A DNA stretch of 43,011 nucleotides from Dechloromonas denitrificans. GTDB lineage: Bacteria > Pseudomonadota > Gammaproteobacteria > Burkholderiales > Rhodocyclaceae. This document shows, piece after piece, positions 8,724 through 16,399 of this stretch. Where the stretch lies: positions 135,589 through 178,599 of the forward strand of contig NZ_LODL01000035.1 in assembly GCF_001551835.1 (NCBI RefSeq). Reading direction: 5' to 3'. Under the pieces are notes generated by a model that saw only the letters and a list, made by a program, of their open reading frames with translations, had not been told where the DNA came from and did no database searches. The number at the start of each line of letters is the position of its first letter. The stretch's first letter is position 1. The position numbers were made by a program, and so were the translations under genes.

Positions 8724-9044
8724 ATGGATGATCGGCGAACCCTGAAGCTGAGCTTGTGTCGTGGCGAAACGCGGCAATTTTTGCTCGACCCCGGCAGTAC
8801 GGTACTGCTGCTCGTCGGTGAGGCGGAGCTGCATGGTCCGCCGGAGTGGCTGGCCGAAGCGATGGTCCGACCACGCTGGCGGCTTGGCGCCGAGCAGATC
8901 TGGCAGGCCGAACGCGGCGGCTGGATCGAACTGGCCGCCCTGAGTGCGCTGCAAGTGTTGGTCATTCCACCGGATGGTGTGGCCTGGTGGCGCCGGGTGG
9001 GGCGCTGTCTGGAGGCGGTGTTTGGCGTTTCGCAGCCGGGCTGA
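8724..9044 (+). CDS. Small DUF2917-like protein
   Basis: 106 residues from the ATG at 8724, chosen because GAGGAGTAGGAG precedes it; the frame is open upstream but those starts lack a ribosome site. The composition suggests a small beta-rich, cupin-like domain: LKLSLCRGETRQFLL, VLLLVGEAELHG, WRLGAEQIWQ and ALQVLVIPPDG. It resembles the DUF2917 family, though I am not certain. No catalytic residues are recognised. It is divergent from the MocR regulator with the inverted repeat between them, so it is the most likely regulated target. Confidence 0.6.
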   Translation: MDDRRTLKLSLCRGETRQFLLDPGSTVLLLVGEAELHGPPEWLAEAMVRPRWRLGAEQIWQAERGGWIELAALSALQVLVIPPDGVAWWRRVGRCLEAVFGVSQPG

Positions 9045-9080
9045 ACGAGTGCATATACCCTCATCAAGACTATGCCTATT

Positions 9081-9094
9081 CCGATTCGGATCAA
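9081..9094 (+). promoter_or_regulatory. Possible FNR/Anr-type box upstream of the DUF2249 gene
   Basis: CCGATTCGGATCAA matches the FNR/Anr consensus TTGAT-N4-ATCAA at 8 of 10 positions, with one half-site perfect. It is centred about 77 bases before the DUF2249 start. DUF2249 genes are often near anaerobic respiration genes, which makes the match worth noting. It is weak evidence on its own. Confidence 0.25.
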
Positions 9095-9164
9095 GGAAAT
9101 GTCTCGCGATGGCCGGCAGAATCGTTGCCAATTGCCATTCCGGCAAGCCTTTCAAGGAGCTATC

Positions 9165-9431
9165 ATGCAACATATCCATGCCTGCAACCACACCACGCCC
9201 GAAGCCCTCTATCCGTTCGATGCGCGCGGCATTGCCAAGCGTTTCCGTCACGCCGCCATCTTTGGTGCGCTGGATGCGCTGCAGCCTGGCGAAACCATGC
9301 GTTTTTGCAATGACCACGATCCTCTGCCGCTGCTCGCCCAGTTGCAGCAGCGCTACGGTGCCCACTTGAACATCGAGTACAAGCAGCGCGAGCCGGGTGC
9401 CATCGTGATCGATTTCGCCGTTGTTGCCTGA
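9165..9431 (+). CDS. DUF2249 domain protein
   Basis: 88 residues from the ATG at 9165, with AAGGAG five bases upstream. The sequence has the hallmarks of the small DUF2249 domain, a TusA-like alpha/beta fold: FDARGIAKRFRHAAIFGALD, then LQPGETMRFCNDHDPLPLLAQL near residue 40, and the terminal GAIVIDFAVVA. In other proteobacteria DUF2249 is found in genes linked to nitrate/NO respiration and hemerythrin-like proteins. Its molecular role is unknown. The TGA stop is followed directly, in the same frame, by the membrane protein reading frame, so the two are translated in tandem or possibly as a readthrough fusion. Confidence 0.85.
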   Translation: MQHIHACNHTTPEALYPFDARGIAKRFRHAAIFGALDALQPGETMRFCNDHDPLPLLAQLQQRYGAHLNIEYKQREPGAIVIDFAVVA

Positions 9432-10556
9432 TTGCTGTATACCGCGAGCCTGACCCTTCTCGCCCTGTTGCTCAGCGCCATCCTGACGTTGAACGGGTTG
9501 GGCTCGCCGCTGGCTGTCGCCCATCTGGCGTTTGCAGTCGGCATCGTGCCGCTGATCTTTGCGGCAATGAGTCATTTTGTCCCGGTGCTGACCCGCACCG
9601 GTGATCCGGGTCGCTGGCTGGCCCGCTTGCCCATGCTGGCCCAGGGCGCCGGTCTGTGCGCCGTCGCCGCCATGCAGGGCCTGATCCCGCATTTCTTTCT
9701 GCATCTCGCCGCTGCGGTCGACCTGATTCTGGCGGCCATTTTGCTCAACTGGATCGCTGGGCGGGCACGGGCGACGCTGGGTTCGCCGCATCCGGGCTGG
9801 CGCTGGTATGGCGCAGCGCTTGGCTGCCTGATGCTGGCCCTGGTCGCCATCCTGCTGATCGCGGTCTGGCCGCAATACTGGCCGGCGTTGCGGTTGTTTC
9901 ACCTGCATCTGAATACGATCGGCCTGGTCGGCCTGGCCGCTCTTGGCACCTTGCCGGTGCTGCTGCCGACGGCGCTCGGCCGCCCCGACCCGGAAGCGGC
10001 CGGCTGGCTTCGCCGCCGGCTGTGGCTGGTCGCTGGCGGGGCGCTGGTCATTGCGACCGGCGCCGCCGTGCTCTGGCCGTTTGCTGCACCGGGCGCGGCG
10101 CTGGTGCTGGTTGCCGCACTCGGCCTGGTCGGTCAGTGGGTGCGCCGTTTCGGTATTCGCAGCATGCTGGCGGACGGGGTTTCGGCGTCGCTGCTGGCCG
10201 CCGTCGCCGGCCTGTTGCTGACGCTGGCCGCTGGCGTCGCGCATGGAGCGCGCTTGTTGCCGGGAAAACCCGGCTTGCTGGCCTGGGCCGTTGGCTTTCT
10301 GCTACCGCTGGTGAGCGGCGCGCTCAGCCAGTTGCTGCCGGTCTGGCGCTGGCCGGGGCCGACCATTCCGGCGCGCAAGCTGATGCGGGAAAAACTGGCG
10401 GCCACCGGTGTCTGGCGGGCCGGGCTGTTTTTCGCCTCGGCGGTCGCCTTGCTGGCCGGCTTGATGACCCTCGGTGACGCTTTGGCGGCACTTGGCATGC
10501 TGTTGTTCATCATCGGCTTGCTGCAAGCCGTGCGCGTCTCGCGGTCGACACTGTAA
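9432..10556 (+). CDS. Polytopic inner-membrane protein, possible NnrS/heme-copper-like
   Basis: About 374 residues if it starts at the TTG at 9432, immediately after the TGA of the DUF2249 gene and in the same frame. No ribosome site is visible, so reinitiation or readthrough is likely. Ten or more hydrophobic segments span the whole length. Histidines sit in or near membrane segments (VAHLAF, MSHFVPVLTR, IPHFFLHLAA, RLFHLHLNTIGLVGLAALG), which would suit heme or metal ligation as in NnrS or heme-copper oxidase-like proteins. I cannot confirm the family. Pairing with DUF2249 fits an anaerobic or NO-related role. It precedes thrC by 32 bases on the same strand. Confidence 0.7.
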   Translation: MLYTASLTLLALLLSAILTLNGLGSPLAVAHLAFAVGIVPLIFAAMSHFVPVLTRTGDPGRWLARLPMLAQGAGLCAVAAMQGLIPHFFLHLAAAVDLILAAILLNWIAGRARATLGSPHPGWRWYGAALGCLMLALVAILLIAVWPQYWPALRLFHLHLNTIGLVGLAALGTLPVLLPTALGRPDPEAAGWLRRRLWLVAGGALVIATGAAVLWPFAAPGAALVLVAALGLVGQWVRRFGIRSMLADGVSASLLAAVAGLLLTLAAGVAHGARLLPGKPGLLAWAVGFLLPLVSGALSQLLPVWRWPGPTIPARKLMREKLAATGVWRAGLFFASAVALLAGLMTLGDALAALGMLLFIIGLLQAVRVSRSTL

Positions 10557-10588
10557 AATCCCCGTTTTTCGCTTTTCAGGGCTTCGCC

Positions 10589-12016
10589 ATGCGCTATATC
10601 TCGACCCGCGGTCACGCCGCGCCCCAGGCTTTCTGCGACATCCTTCTCGGCGGCCTGGCGCCGGATGGCGGCCTCTATCTGCCGGAAAGCTACCCGCAGA
10701 TCAGCCGCGCTGAACTAGATGCCTGGCGCAAGCTGTCGTATGCCGACCTCGCCTACGAGATTCTCTCCAAGTTCATTACCGATATTCCGCCGGCCGACCT
10801 CAAGGCGCTGGTCGCCAAGACCTACACCGCGGCGGTCTATTGCCATACCCGCAACGGCGGCGATGCCGCCCAGATCACGCCGCTGACCAAGCTGGAAGAC
10901 GGCCTCTACACGCAGGAACTGTCCAACGGCCCGACGCTGGCCTTCAAGGACATGGCCATGCAGTTGCTCGGCAACCTGTTCGAGTACGTGCTCGACAAGC
11001 GCGGCGAGTCGATTAACATCCTCGGCGCCACTTCCGGCGACACCGGCTCGGCGGCCGAGTACGCCATGCGCGGCAAGCACAACGTCAAGGTCTTCATGCT
11101 CTCGCCGGACGGCAAGATGAGTGCCTTCCAGCGCGCCCAGATGTATTCGCTGCAGGACGCCAACATCTTCAACATCGCCGTCACCGGCATGTTCGACGAC
11201 GCGCAGGACATCGTGAAGGCAGTCTCCAACGATGCCGCGTTCAAGGCCAAGTACAAGATCGGTGCCGTCAATTCGATCAACTGGGCCCGGGTTGCCGCGC
11301 AGATCGTCTATTACTTCCAGGGTTACTTCCTGGCCACCAAGAGCAATGATGAGCAGGTCGCCTTTGCCGTGCCATCGGGCAATTTCGGCAACATCTGCGC
11401 CGGCCACATCGCCCGCCAGATGGGGCTGCCGATTGCCCGCCTGGTACTCGCCACCAACGAAAACGATGTGCTCGACGAGTTCTTCCGCACTGGCGTCTAT
11501 CGCCCGCGGACGACCGCCGAAACCAATGTCACCTCCAGCCCGTCGATGGATATTTCCAAGGCCTCCAACTTCGAGCGCTTCGTTTTCGACCTAGTCGGCC
11601 GCGACCCGGCCGTGGTCAGCGAATTGTGGGCCAAGGTCGACAAGGGGCAGGCTTTCGACCTGGGTGCTACGGTGCACTGGTCGAAAATGCCTGATTTCGG
11701 CTTTGTTTCCGGCAAGAGCACGCACATCGACCGCATCAACACCATCCGCTTCGCGCAGGGGCGCTACAACGTCATGCTCGACACCCATACGGCCGACGGC
11801 CTGAAGGTTGCGCTGGAGCACCGCCTGCCGAACGTGCCGATGATCGTTCTGGAAACCGCCCAGCCGGCCAAGTTCGAGGAAACCATTCGCGAAGCGCTGG
11901 GCCAGGAGCCGGTCCGTCCGGTCGACCTGATGGGCATCGAAAAACTGCCGCAGCGCGTCGATGTGATGGCGCCGGATGTCGAGGCCGTCAAACGCTACCT
12001 GGTCGAACGTCTCTGA
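10589..12016 (+). CDS. thrC: Threonine synthase
   Basis: 475 residues, the length of the proteobacterial/fungal-type threonine synthase. The N-terminus MRYISTRGHAAPQAFCDILLG is typical. The PLP lysine is in LAFKDMAMQLLGN near residue 116, the substrate/phosphate region is ILGATSGDTGSAAEYAM, and FAVPSGNFGNICAGHIA follows in the second half. It converts O-phosphohomoserine to threonine. In most betaproteobacteria thrC follows hom directly; here four genes and the hom terminator lie between them. Thus thrC is either transcribed with the membrane gene 32 bases upstream or from a promoter inside it (a TAAAAT element at 10554-10559 is visible, without a clear -35). Confidence 0.95.
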   Translation: MRYISTRGHAAPQAFCDILLGGLAPDGGLYLPESYPQISRAELDAWRKLSYADLAYEILSKFITDIPPADLKALVAKTYTAAVYCHTRNGGDAAQITPLTKLEDGLYTQELSNGPTLAFKDMAMQLLGNLFEYVLDKRGESINILGATSGDTGSAAEYAMRGKHNVKVFMLSPDGKMSAFQRAQMYSLQDANIFNIAVTGMFDDAQDIVKAVSNDAAFKAKYKIGAVNSINWARVAAQIVYYFQGYFLATKSNDEQVAFAVPSGNFGNICAGHIARQMGLPIARLVLATNENDVLDEFFRTGVYRPRTTAETNVTSSPSMDISKASNFERFVFDLVGRDPAVVSELWAKVDKGQAFDLGATVHWSKMPDFGFVSGKSTHIDRINTIRFAQGRYNVMLDTHTADGLKVALEHRLPNVPMIVLETAQPAKFEETIREALGQEPVRPVDLMGIEKLPQRVDVMAPDVEAVKRYLVERL

Positions 12017-12031
12017 GCAAAACTTCAGCAG

Positions 12032-12058
12032 AAAAAAGCAGCTTCGGCTGCTTTTTTT
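12032..12058. terminator. Bidirectional terminator between thrC and the GAF-repeat gene
   Basis: AAAAAAGCAGC, a TTCG tetraloop and GCTGCTTTTTTT form an A-rich/U-rich symmetric hairpin between two convergent genes, so it can end transcription from either side. Confidence 0.9.
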
Positions 12059-12064
12059 ACGCCC

Positions 12065-13003
12065 TCAGAAATACCAGCAAACGGCTGCCTTGAAGCGGCC
12101 TTCCTGAATCACCGGTAGGACGACCATCGAACTCAGGCCGACGCCGGCTGCCGAGCGGGCGGCGGCACTCGCTTCGAGTGAGAGGCTGGCACGGACCGCC
12201 GGTACGCCTTTCTGCCAGGCTTCGCCGAGCGCTCCTTCCCAAGGCGCGATCAGGGAGCCGGCATGGCATTCGGACAGATGCGGCGCCTGATCACAGTGGC
12301 CGGCCCCGAAGCGCAGGTGGTCGCCGCTGTCGTTCGGGACCCAGATCTCGAAACGGCGGGCAATCGGCGTGCCCAGCGCCGAGAGAAAGGTCATGACGAC
12401 GGCTCGTTTGCCGTCAAACGAGCAGGGGATGCCGACGCCCTTGCTGATGCCGATCTTGACCGTCGAGTCGCGGCGCAAGGTCCGTTTCGAACTGAGCAGA
12501 TCTTCCATGATGCAGGGCATGGCCGTTTGCCAGACGGTGCCAGGCAGGCCGAAGCCGGGGCGGAACTTGGTGTGGCGGGCCGTCCATTCGAAGGTTTCGG
12601 CCGTTCCGTAATAGCCGTCGTCGAGCCCGATTTCGGTCGATTCGGCCGGCGTGTTGCTCCACACTTCGATGGCGCCGACGTTTTCCTCGTCATCGCCGCA
12701 GAAAAAGACGATCACTGCCTGCAGATAATCGCCGGCAAAGATCGGCAGCGCGATGCCGCTGGTCAGCCCGGCCTGGCGCGCGGCTTCGGTGCGCAGAAAA
12801 TAGGAGTTATCGAAATTGTGCAGGATGATCGGTCGGCGGGCCGCCCAGGCCTTGCCCGGCAAGCCCTCATCGTAGGCGAAACGTATCGCCTGGCTGGCTC
12901 CCTTGAAGTCGCTGAGCGGGCCGTAGAGGCCGTCGAAAAACTCGAGATGCGTACGTTCCTTGTTTGGAACCCATATTTCGGTCACCCGGATCAAGGTCTT
13001 CAT
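12065..13003 (-). CDS. Protein of three tandem GAF-like repeats
   Basis: 312 residues from the ATG at 13003; the frame extends to 13063 but the shorter start fits the repeat boundary. Three degenerate repeats of about 105 residues cover the whole protein. The opening EIWVPN/EVWSN/EIWVPN falls at residues 9, 113 and 219, and a central GLPGKAW/GLPGTVW/GALGEAW at 47, 152 and 257. Each repeat ends in a strand such as LPIFAGDYLQAVIVFF or LPVIQEGRFKAAVCWYF, as in GAF domains that bind small ligands. No output domain, signal peptide or membrane segment is present. It is divergent from a methyltransferase. A cytoplasmic ligand sensor is possible but unproven. Confidence 0.75.
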   Translation of the reverse strand: MKTLIRVTEIWVPNKERTHLEFFDGLYGPLSDFKGASQAIRFAYDEGLPGKAWAARRPIILHNFDNSYFLRTEAARQAGLTSGIALPIFAGDYLQAVIVFFCGDDEENVGAIEVWSNTPAESTEIGLDDGYYGTAETFEWTARHTKFRPGFGLPGTVWQTAMPCIMEDLLSSKRTLRRDSTVKIGISKGVGIPCSFDGKRAVVMTFLSALGTPIARRFEIWVPNDSGDHLRFGAGHCDQAPHLSECHAGSLIAPWEGALGEAWQKGVPAVRASLSLEASAAARSAAGVGLSSMVVLPVIQEGRFKAAVCWYF

Positions 13004-13090
13004 GGTTGTGTTGTCTTTCTGACAATGGTTTCGATTTGATGCTGTCAGGTACCATGCAAGCAACTTTCAAACCTGTCCGGGAGAATCGAA

Positions 13091-13750
13091 ATGAGCACCA
13101 ACGATCACGAGGCTTTCTGGTCGGCACGTTACCGCGATGCCGGCGACAATTACCTGTTCGGCACGGCGCCGAACAAGTTCCTGGCGCAGCAGGCTGCGCG
13201 TTTCTCGGCCGGCATGACGGTCCTCTCCGTTGCCGATGGCGAGGGGCGGAATGCCGTCTGGCTGGCCGAGCAGGGCTGTCAGGTGACTGCCACCGAAATC
13301 TCGCCGGTAGCGTTGGAGAAGGCGGCCAAGCTGGCGCGTGGACGACATGTCGCGACCATAGAAGCAACGGCTGGCCCTAGGGTCGACTTCGTGCAGGCTG
13401 ATATTTTGAACTGGGATTGGCCGGTCGCCGAGTTCGATGCCGTGGTCGGCATCTTCATCCAGTTTGCTTCAGCCGATGAGCGGCCGCGGCAACTGGCGGG
13501 CATGAAGCAGGCGGTCAAGGCGGGTGGTTTGCTGCTGCTGCACGGTTATACGCCGAAACAGCTGGAATATCGTACCGGCGGGCCATCGGCCGTTGAACAG
13601 TTATATACCGAGGCGCTGCTGCGCGAGGCGTTTGCCGACTGGGAAATCCTGCGGTTCGCCGAGTACGAGGATACGCTTGAGGAAGGGGCCGCCCATTCCG
13701 GTCGATCCGCCTTGATCGACCTGGTGGCACGCAAGCCCGGGGCGGTTTAG
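13091..13750 (+). CDS. Class I SAM-dependent methyltransferase
   Basis: 219 residues. The start FWSARYRDAGDNYLFGTAPN is typical of small soluble TehB/thiopurine-like methyltransferases. SAM motif I is VLSVADGEGRNAVWLAEQG near residue 44, followed by the acidic ATEISPVALEKA, then FDAVVGIFIQFAS (motif IV region) and LLLLHGYTPKQLEYRTGGP near 145. The RTGGP-type loop is common in this group. The substrate is unknown. The stop codon overlaps by four bases the convergent end of the small membrane-peptide gene at 13747. Confidence 0.88.
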   Translation: MSTNDHEAFWSARYRDAGDNYLFGTAPNKFLAQQAARFSAGMTVLSVADGEGRNAVWLAEQGCQVTATEISPVALEKAAKLARGRHVATIEATAGPRVDFVQADILNWDWPVAEFDAVVGIFIQFASADERPRQLAGMKQAVKAGGLLLLHGYTPKQLEYRTGGPSAVEQLYTEALLREAFADWEILRFAEYEDTLEEGAAHSGRSALIDLVARKPGAV

Positions 13751-13884
13751 AGGTAGATGACGGCCGGGAAAACGGCGACGGCCAGCACCAGAACCAGCCA
13801 TTCGAGATTGTGACGGGCAAGAAAGCCAGTGAAGTGAAGCACCAGAATCGTAATGGCGATGATGTAGAACAGCGCGAATAACAT
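13747..13884 (-). CDS. 45-residue small membrane protein
   Basis: A short minus-strand frame begins at the ATG at 13884 with GGGAG seven bases upstream and ends with TAA at 13747-13749. The peptide starts MLFALFYIIAITILVLHF, has a short polar linker FLARHNLEWL, and ends with a second hydrophobic stretch VLVLAVAVFPAVIYL. This predicts a two-helix hairpin in the inner membrane with Arg/His/Asn/Glu between the helices. I do not recognise a family. It fills most of the gap between the methyltransferase and nadC, and its end overlaps the methyltransferase stop tail to tail. Confidence 0.55.
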   Translation of the reverse strand: MLFALFYIIAITILVLHFTGFLARHNLEWLVLVLAVAVFPAVIYL

Positions 13885-13953
13885 TCGGAACTCCCTGGGG
13901 TCTATCGGTCTTGGATTTCTTGGCCCGATTATGACGATAAACAGGGAGAAATC

Positions 13954-14817
13954 CTAGCCGACGAAGCGCATCGAAAGGTCGAGTGCCTTGACGTCCTTGG
14001 TCAGCGCGCCGACCGAAATGCGGTCTACGCCGGTCTCGGCGATGGCGCGAATGGTTTCCAGGCTGACATTGCCGGAGGCTTCGAGGACGGCCCGGCCGCC
14101 GTTGATGCGGGCGGCTTCGCGCATCATGTCGAGGCTGAAGTTGTCGAGCAGGATCATCGTCGCGCCGGCGGCCAGCGCCGTTTGCAGCTCGTCGAGCGAT
14201 TCGACTTCGATCTGGATGAACTTGCAGCGATCGGCTGCCTCGGCTGCCACCTGGCGGGCGGCGGCCATTGCCTGGTCGATACCGCCGGCGGCGTGGATAT
14301 GGTTTTCCTTGATCAGGATGGCATCCCACAACGCCAGGCGGTGGTTGCCGCCACCGCCGCAACGGACGGCGAATTTCTGGGCGATGCGCAGGCCGGGCAG
14401 GGTCTTGCGGGTATCGACCACCTGCGCCTTGGTGCCGGCGATTTCGTCGGCATAAATACGGGCCTTGCTGGCGACGGCGGAGAGCAGTTGCAGGAAATTG
14501 AGCGCGCTGCGCTCGGCGGTGAGCAGGGCGCGGCCATTGCCGTCGATTTCGCAAAGCAGCTGGTTGGCGGCGATGCGTTCGCCATCGGCGGCATGCCAGA
14601 CAACACGGGCGGCGGGGTCGAGGCGGCGGACGCATTCGTCGAACCAGGCCGTGCCGCAGAGCACGCCCGCCTCGCGGGAAATGACGGTGGCCCTGACCTG
14701 GCGGTCGCCGGGCACCAGGCTGGCGGTCAGATCGCCGGCGCCGACATCTTCGGTCAGGGCGGCGGAGACATTGCGGGAAATTTCGGCGGCGAGCGGGTAA
14801 TCGAATTCGATGGGCAT
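13954..14817 (-). CDS. nadC: Nicotinate-nucleotide pyrophosphorylase (quinolinate phosphoribosyltransferase)
   Basis: 287 residues, full length. It decarboxylates quinolinate and joins it to PRPP to form nicotinate mononucleotide in de novo NAD synthesis. Landmarks in order are LTEDVGAGDLTASLV near residue 21, ERSALNFLQLLSAVAS near 102, VVDTRKTLPGLR near 132, the glycine-rich RCGGGGNHRLALWDAILIKE near 150, VEVESL-like IEVESLDEL and LEASGNVSLETIRAIAETGVD near 250. It lies 103 bases downstream of the NAD(P)H-repair gene nnrDE on the same strand, a sensible NAD-metabolism pairing. Confidence 0.95.
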   Translation of the reverse strand: MPIEFDYPLAAEISRNVSAALTEDVGAGDLTASLVPGDRQVRATVISREAGVLCGTAWFDECVRRLDPAARVVWHAADGERIAANQLLCEIDGNGRALLTAERSALNFLQLLSAVASKARIYADEIAGTKAQVVDTRKTLPGLRIAQKFAVRCGGGGNHRLALWDAILIKENHIHAAGGIDQAMAAARQVAAEAADRCKFIQIEVESLDELQTALAAGATMILLDNFSLDMMREAARINGGRAVLEASGNVSLETIRAIAETGVDRISVGALTKDVKALDLSMRFVG

Positions 14818-14920
14818 ATCAGCGGCGAGTCGGCAGGCGAGGTCGTGAATTGTACCGTCTGGACGAAAGCATGTCCGCGCTTGTCGGGGCTTTCCGCTCA
14901 GCGCTGGCCGGCTGGGCTGT

Positions 14921-16399
14921 TCAGCGCTCGATCCAGCCGTTGAAAACCTGGCGGGCGGCGTCGATGATTTCGCCGGCGGTCAGGCCGATCGGCCCGATGC
15001 CATGGGCGACCAGGTGGTCGGCGGCCGCGCCGTGCAGATGCACGCCGGCCAGCAAGGCCTGCTCGGCCGGCCAGCCCTGGGCGAGCAGGGCGGCGATCAG
15101 GCCGGTCAGCACGTCGCCGGTGCCGGCCGTGGCCAGCCCGGGGTTGCCGGTGGAATTCAGCCACCAGCGGCCGTCGACCGCAGCAATCACGGTGCCGCAG
15201 CCTTTCAGCGCGATATGGCAGGCGTAACGGCGGGCCAGTTCACGGGCGGCCGTGATCCGGTCGGCCTGCACCTCGCGCGTCGCACAGCCGAGCAGGCGGG
15301 CCGCTTCGGTCGGGTGTGGAGTCAGGATCACCGGTGCGACGCGGTTGTAGAGATTGCCTTCCAGCCGCCCATCGGTGGCCAGAATGTTCAGCGCATCGGC
15401 ATCGAGCACGATCGGCAAGGGGCATTTGAGTGCCTGCTCGAGCAGCCGCACCGCCTCGCCGGAGTTGCCGAGGCCGGGGCCGCAGGCGAGCGCCTGGAGA
15501 TCGGTCTGCAGCAGCGTCTCGGCGCGACGGAACATCAGTTCCGGCTGGCCGGCATCGACCGCCGGGGCATCCGGGTCGAGCAGCCCGAGATAGACACGGC
15601 CGCTACCCAGCTTGAGGGCGGCCCGTCCGGCCAGCAGCGCGGCGCCGACCATCGACTTGCTGCCGCCGAGCACGCCGACGCTGCCGAAGCTGCCCTTGTG
15701 GCTGTTGCGGGGACGGGGTTTCAGCCAAGGCGCGAAGTCGCTGTGGCAGACCAGCTCGCCGTCGGCCGCTAATTCCTTGTCCGGGCTGAGTTCGAGGTCG
15801 GCGATGCGCAGTTCGCCGCAGTGGTCGGGGCCATCCGCGGTCAACAGCCCCGGCTTGGCGGCAATGAAGCTGAGGGTGTGGCTGGCTTCGATGGCGAGGC
15901 CGAGGCGCTGGCCGGTGTTGGCATTGAGGCCGGAGGGGCAATCGAGGGCGAGCAGCGGGCAGCGGTCGCGTCTGGCCAGTTGATTGGCGGTGGCGATCCA
16001 TGCCGCGTAACGGTCTTCCGGCGCCCGGGTCAGGCCGATGCCGAACAGGCCGTCGATGATCAGCGACCAGTGGCTTTCGCTCGGAATCTCGTCGTGGCAG
16101 GCGCCGCCTGCCGCGACAAAGCGCTGGTAGGCGGCGCGGGCATCTGCCGGCAAGCGGGCTGGATCGCCGGCAAAGACCAGGCGGACGTCGAAAAAACTCT
16201 CCCGCAACAGGCGGGCGGCTTCGAAAGCGTCGCCCCCGTTATTGCCGGGGCCGGTCAGGACGAGGATAGGCCGGCTGCGCTGGTCGACCAGTTCGGCCGC
16301 CCACTCGGCAGCGGCGGCGCCGGCGCGCTGCATCAGCGGCGCGTCGCGATGCCGGGCTTCGATCTGGCGCAGGCTGGGGCTGAGGTAGAGGGCGGTCAT
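14921..16399 (-). CDS. nnrD: Bifunctional NAD(P)H-hydrate epimerase / ADP-dependent dehydratase
   Basis: 492 residues combining two repair activities for hydrated NAD(P)H. Residues 1-210 are the YjeF_N epimerase (VLTGPGNNGGDAFEAARLL near 47; ALDCPSGLNANTGQ near 150). From about 225 to the end lies the ribokinase-like ADP-dependent dehydratase (HKGSFGSVGVLGGS, ACGPGLGNSGEAV and GTGDVLTGLIAALLAQGWP near 445). The E. coli homologue is Nnr/YjeF. Its ATG overlaps the stop of the upstream hybrid sensor kinase by four bases (ATGA), so translation is probably coupled. Whether that coupling has functional meaning is unclear. Confidence 0.93.
   Translation of the reverse strand: MTALYLSPSLRQIEARHRDAPLMQRAGAAAAEWAAELVDQRSRPILVLTGPGNNGGDAFEAARLLRESFFDVRLVFAGDPARLPADARAAYQRFVAAGGACHDEIPSESHWSLIIDGLFGIGLTRAPEDRYAAWIATANQLARRDRCPLLALDCPSGLNANTGQRLGLAIEASHTLSFIAAKPGLLTADGPDHCGELRIADLELSPDKELAADGELVCHSDFAPWLKPRPRNSHKGSFGSVGVLGGSKSMVGAALLAGRAALKLGSGRVYLGLLDPDAPAVDAGQPELMFRRAETLLQTDLQALACGPGLGNSGEAVRLLEQALKCPLPIVLDADALNILATDGRLEGNLYNRVAPVILTPHPTEAARLLGCATREVQADRITAARELARRYACHIALKGCGTVIAAVDGRWWLNSTGNPGLATAGTGDVLTGLIAALLAQGWPAEQALLAGVHLHGAAADHLVAHGIGPIGLTAGEIIDAARQVFNGWIER

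Noticed and set aside
9429..9431. Selenocysteine decoding of the TGA between the DUF2249 and membrane frames
   Set aside because: No evident SECIS-like hairpin follows the TGA and neither family is known as a selenoprotein.
8538..10244. N-terminal extension of the MocR frame on the minus strand up to 10244 (1049 residues in all)
   Set aside because: It is antisense to three plausible genes, has biased Gln/Arg composition, and the true MocR start with a ribosome site is at 8537.
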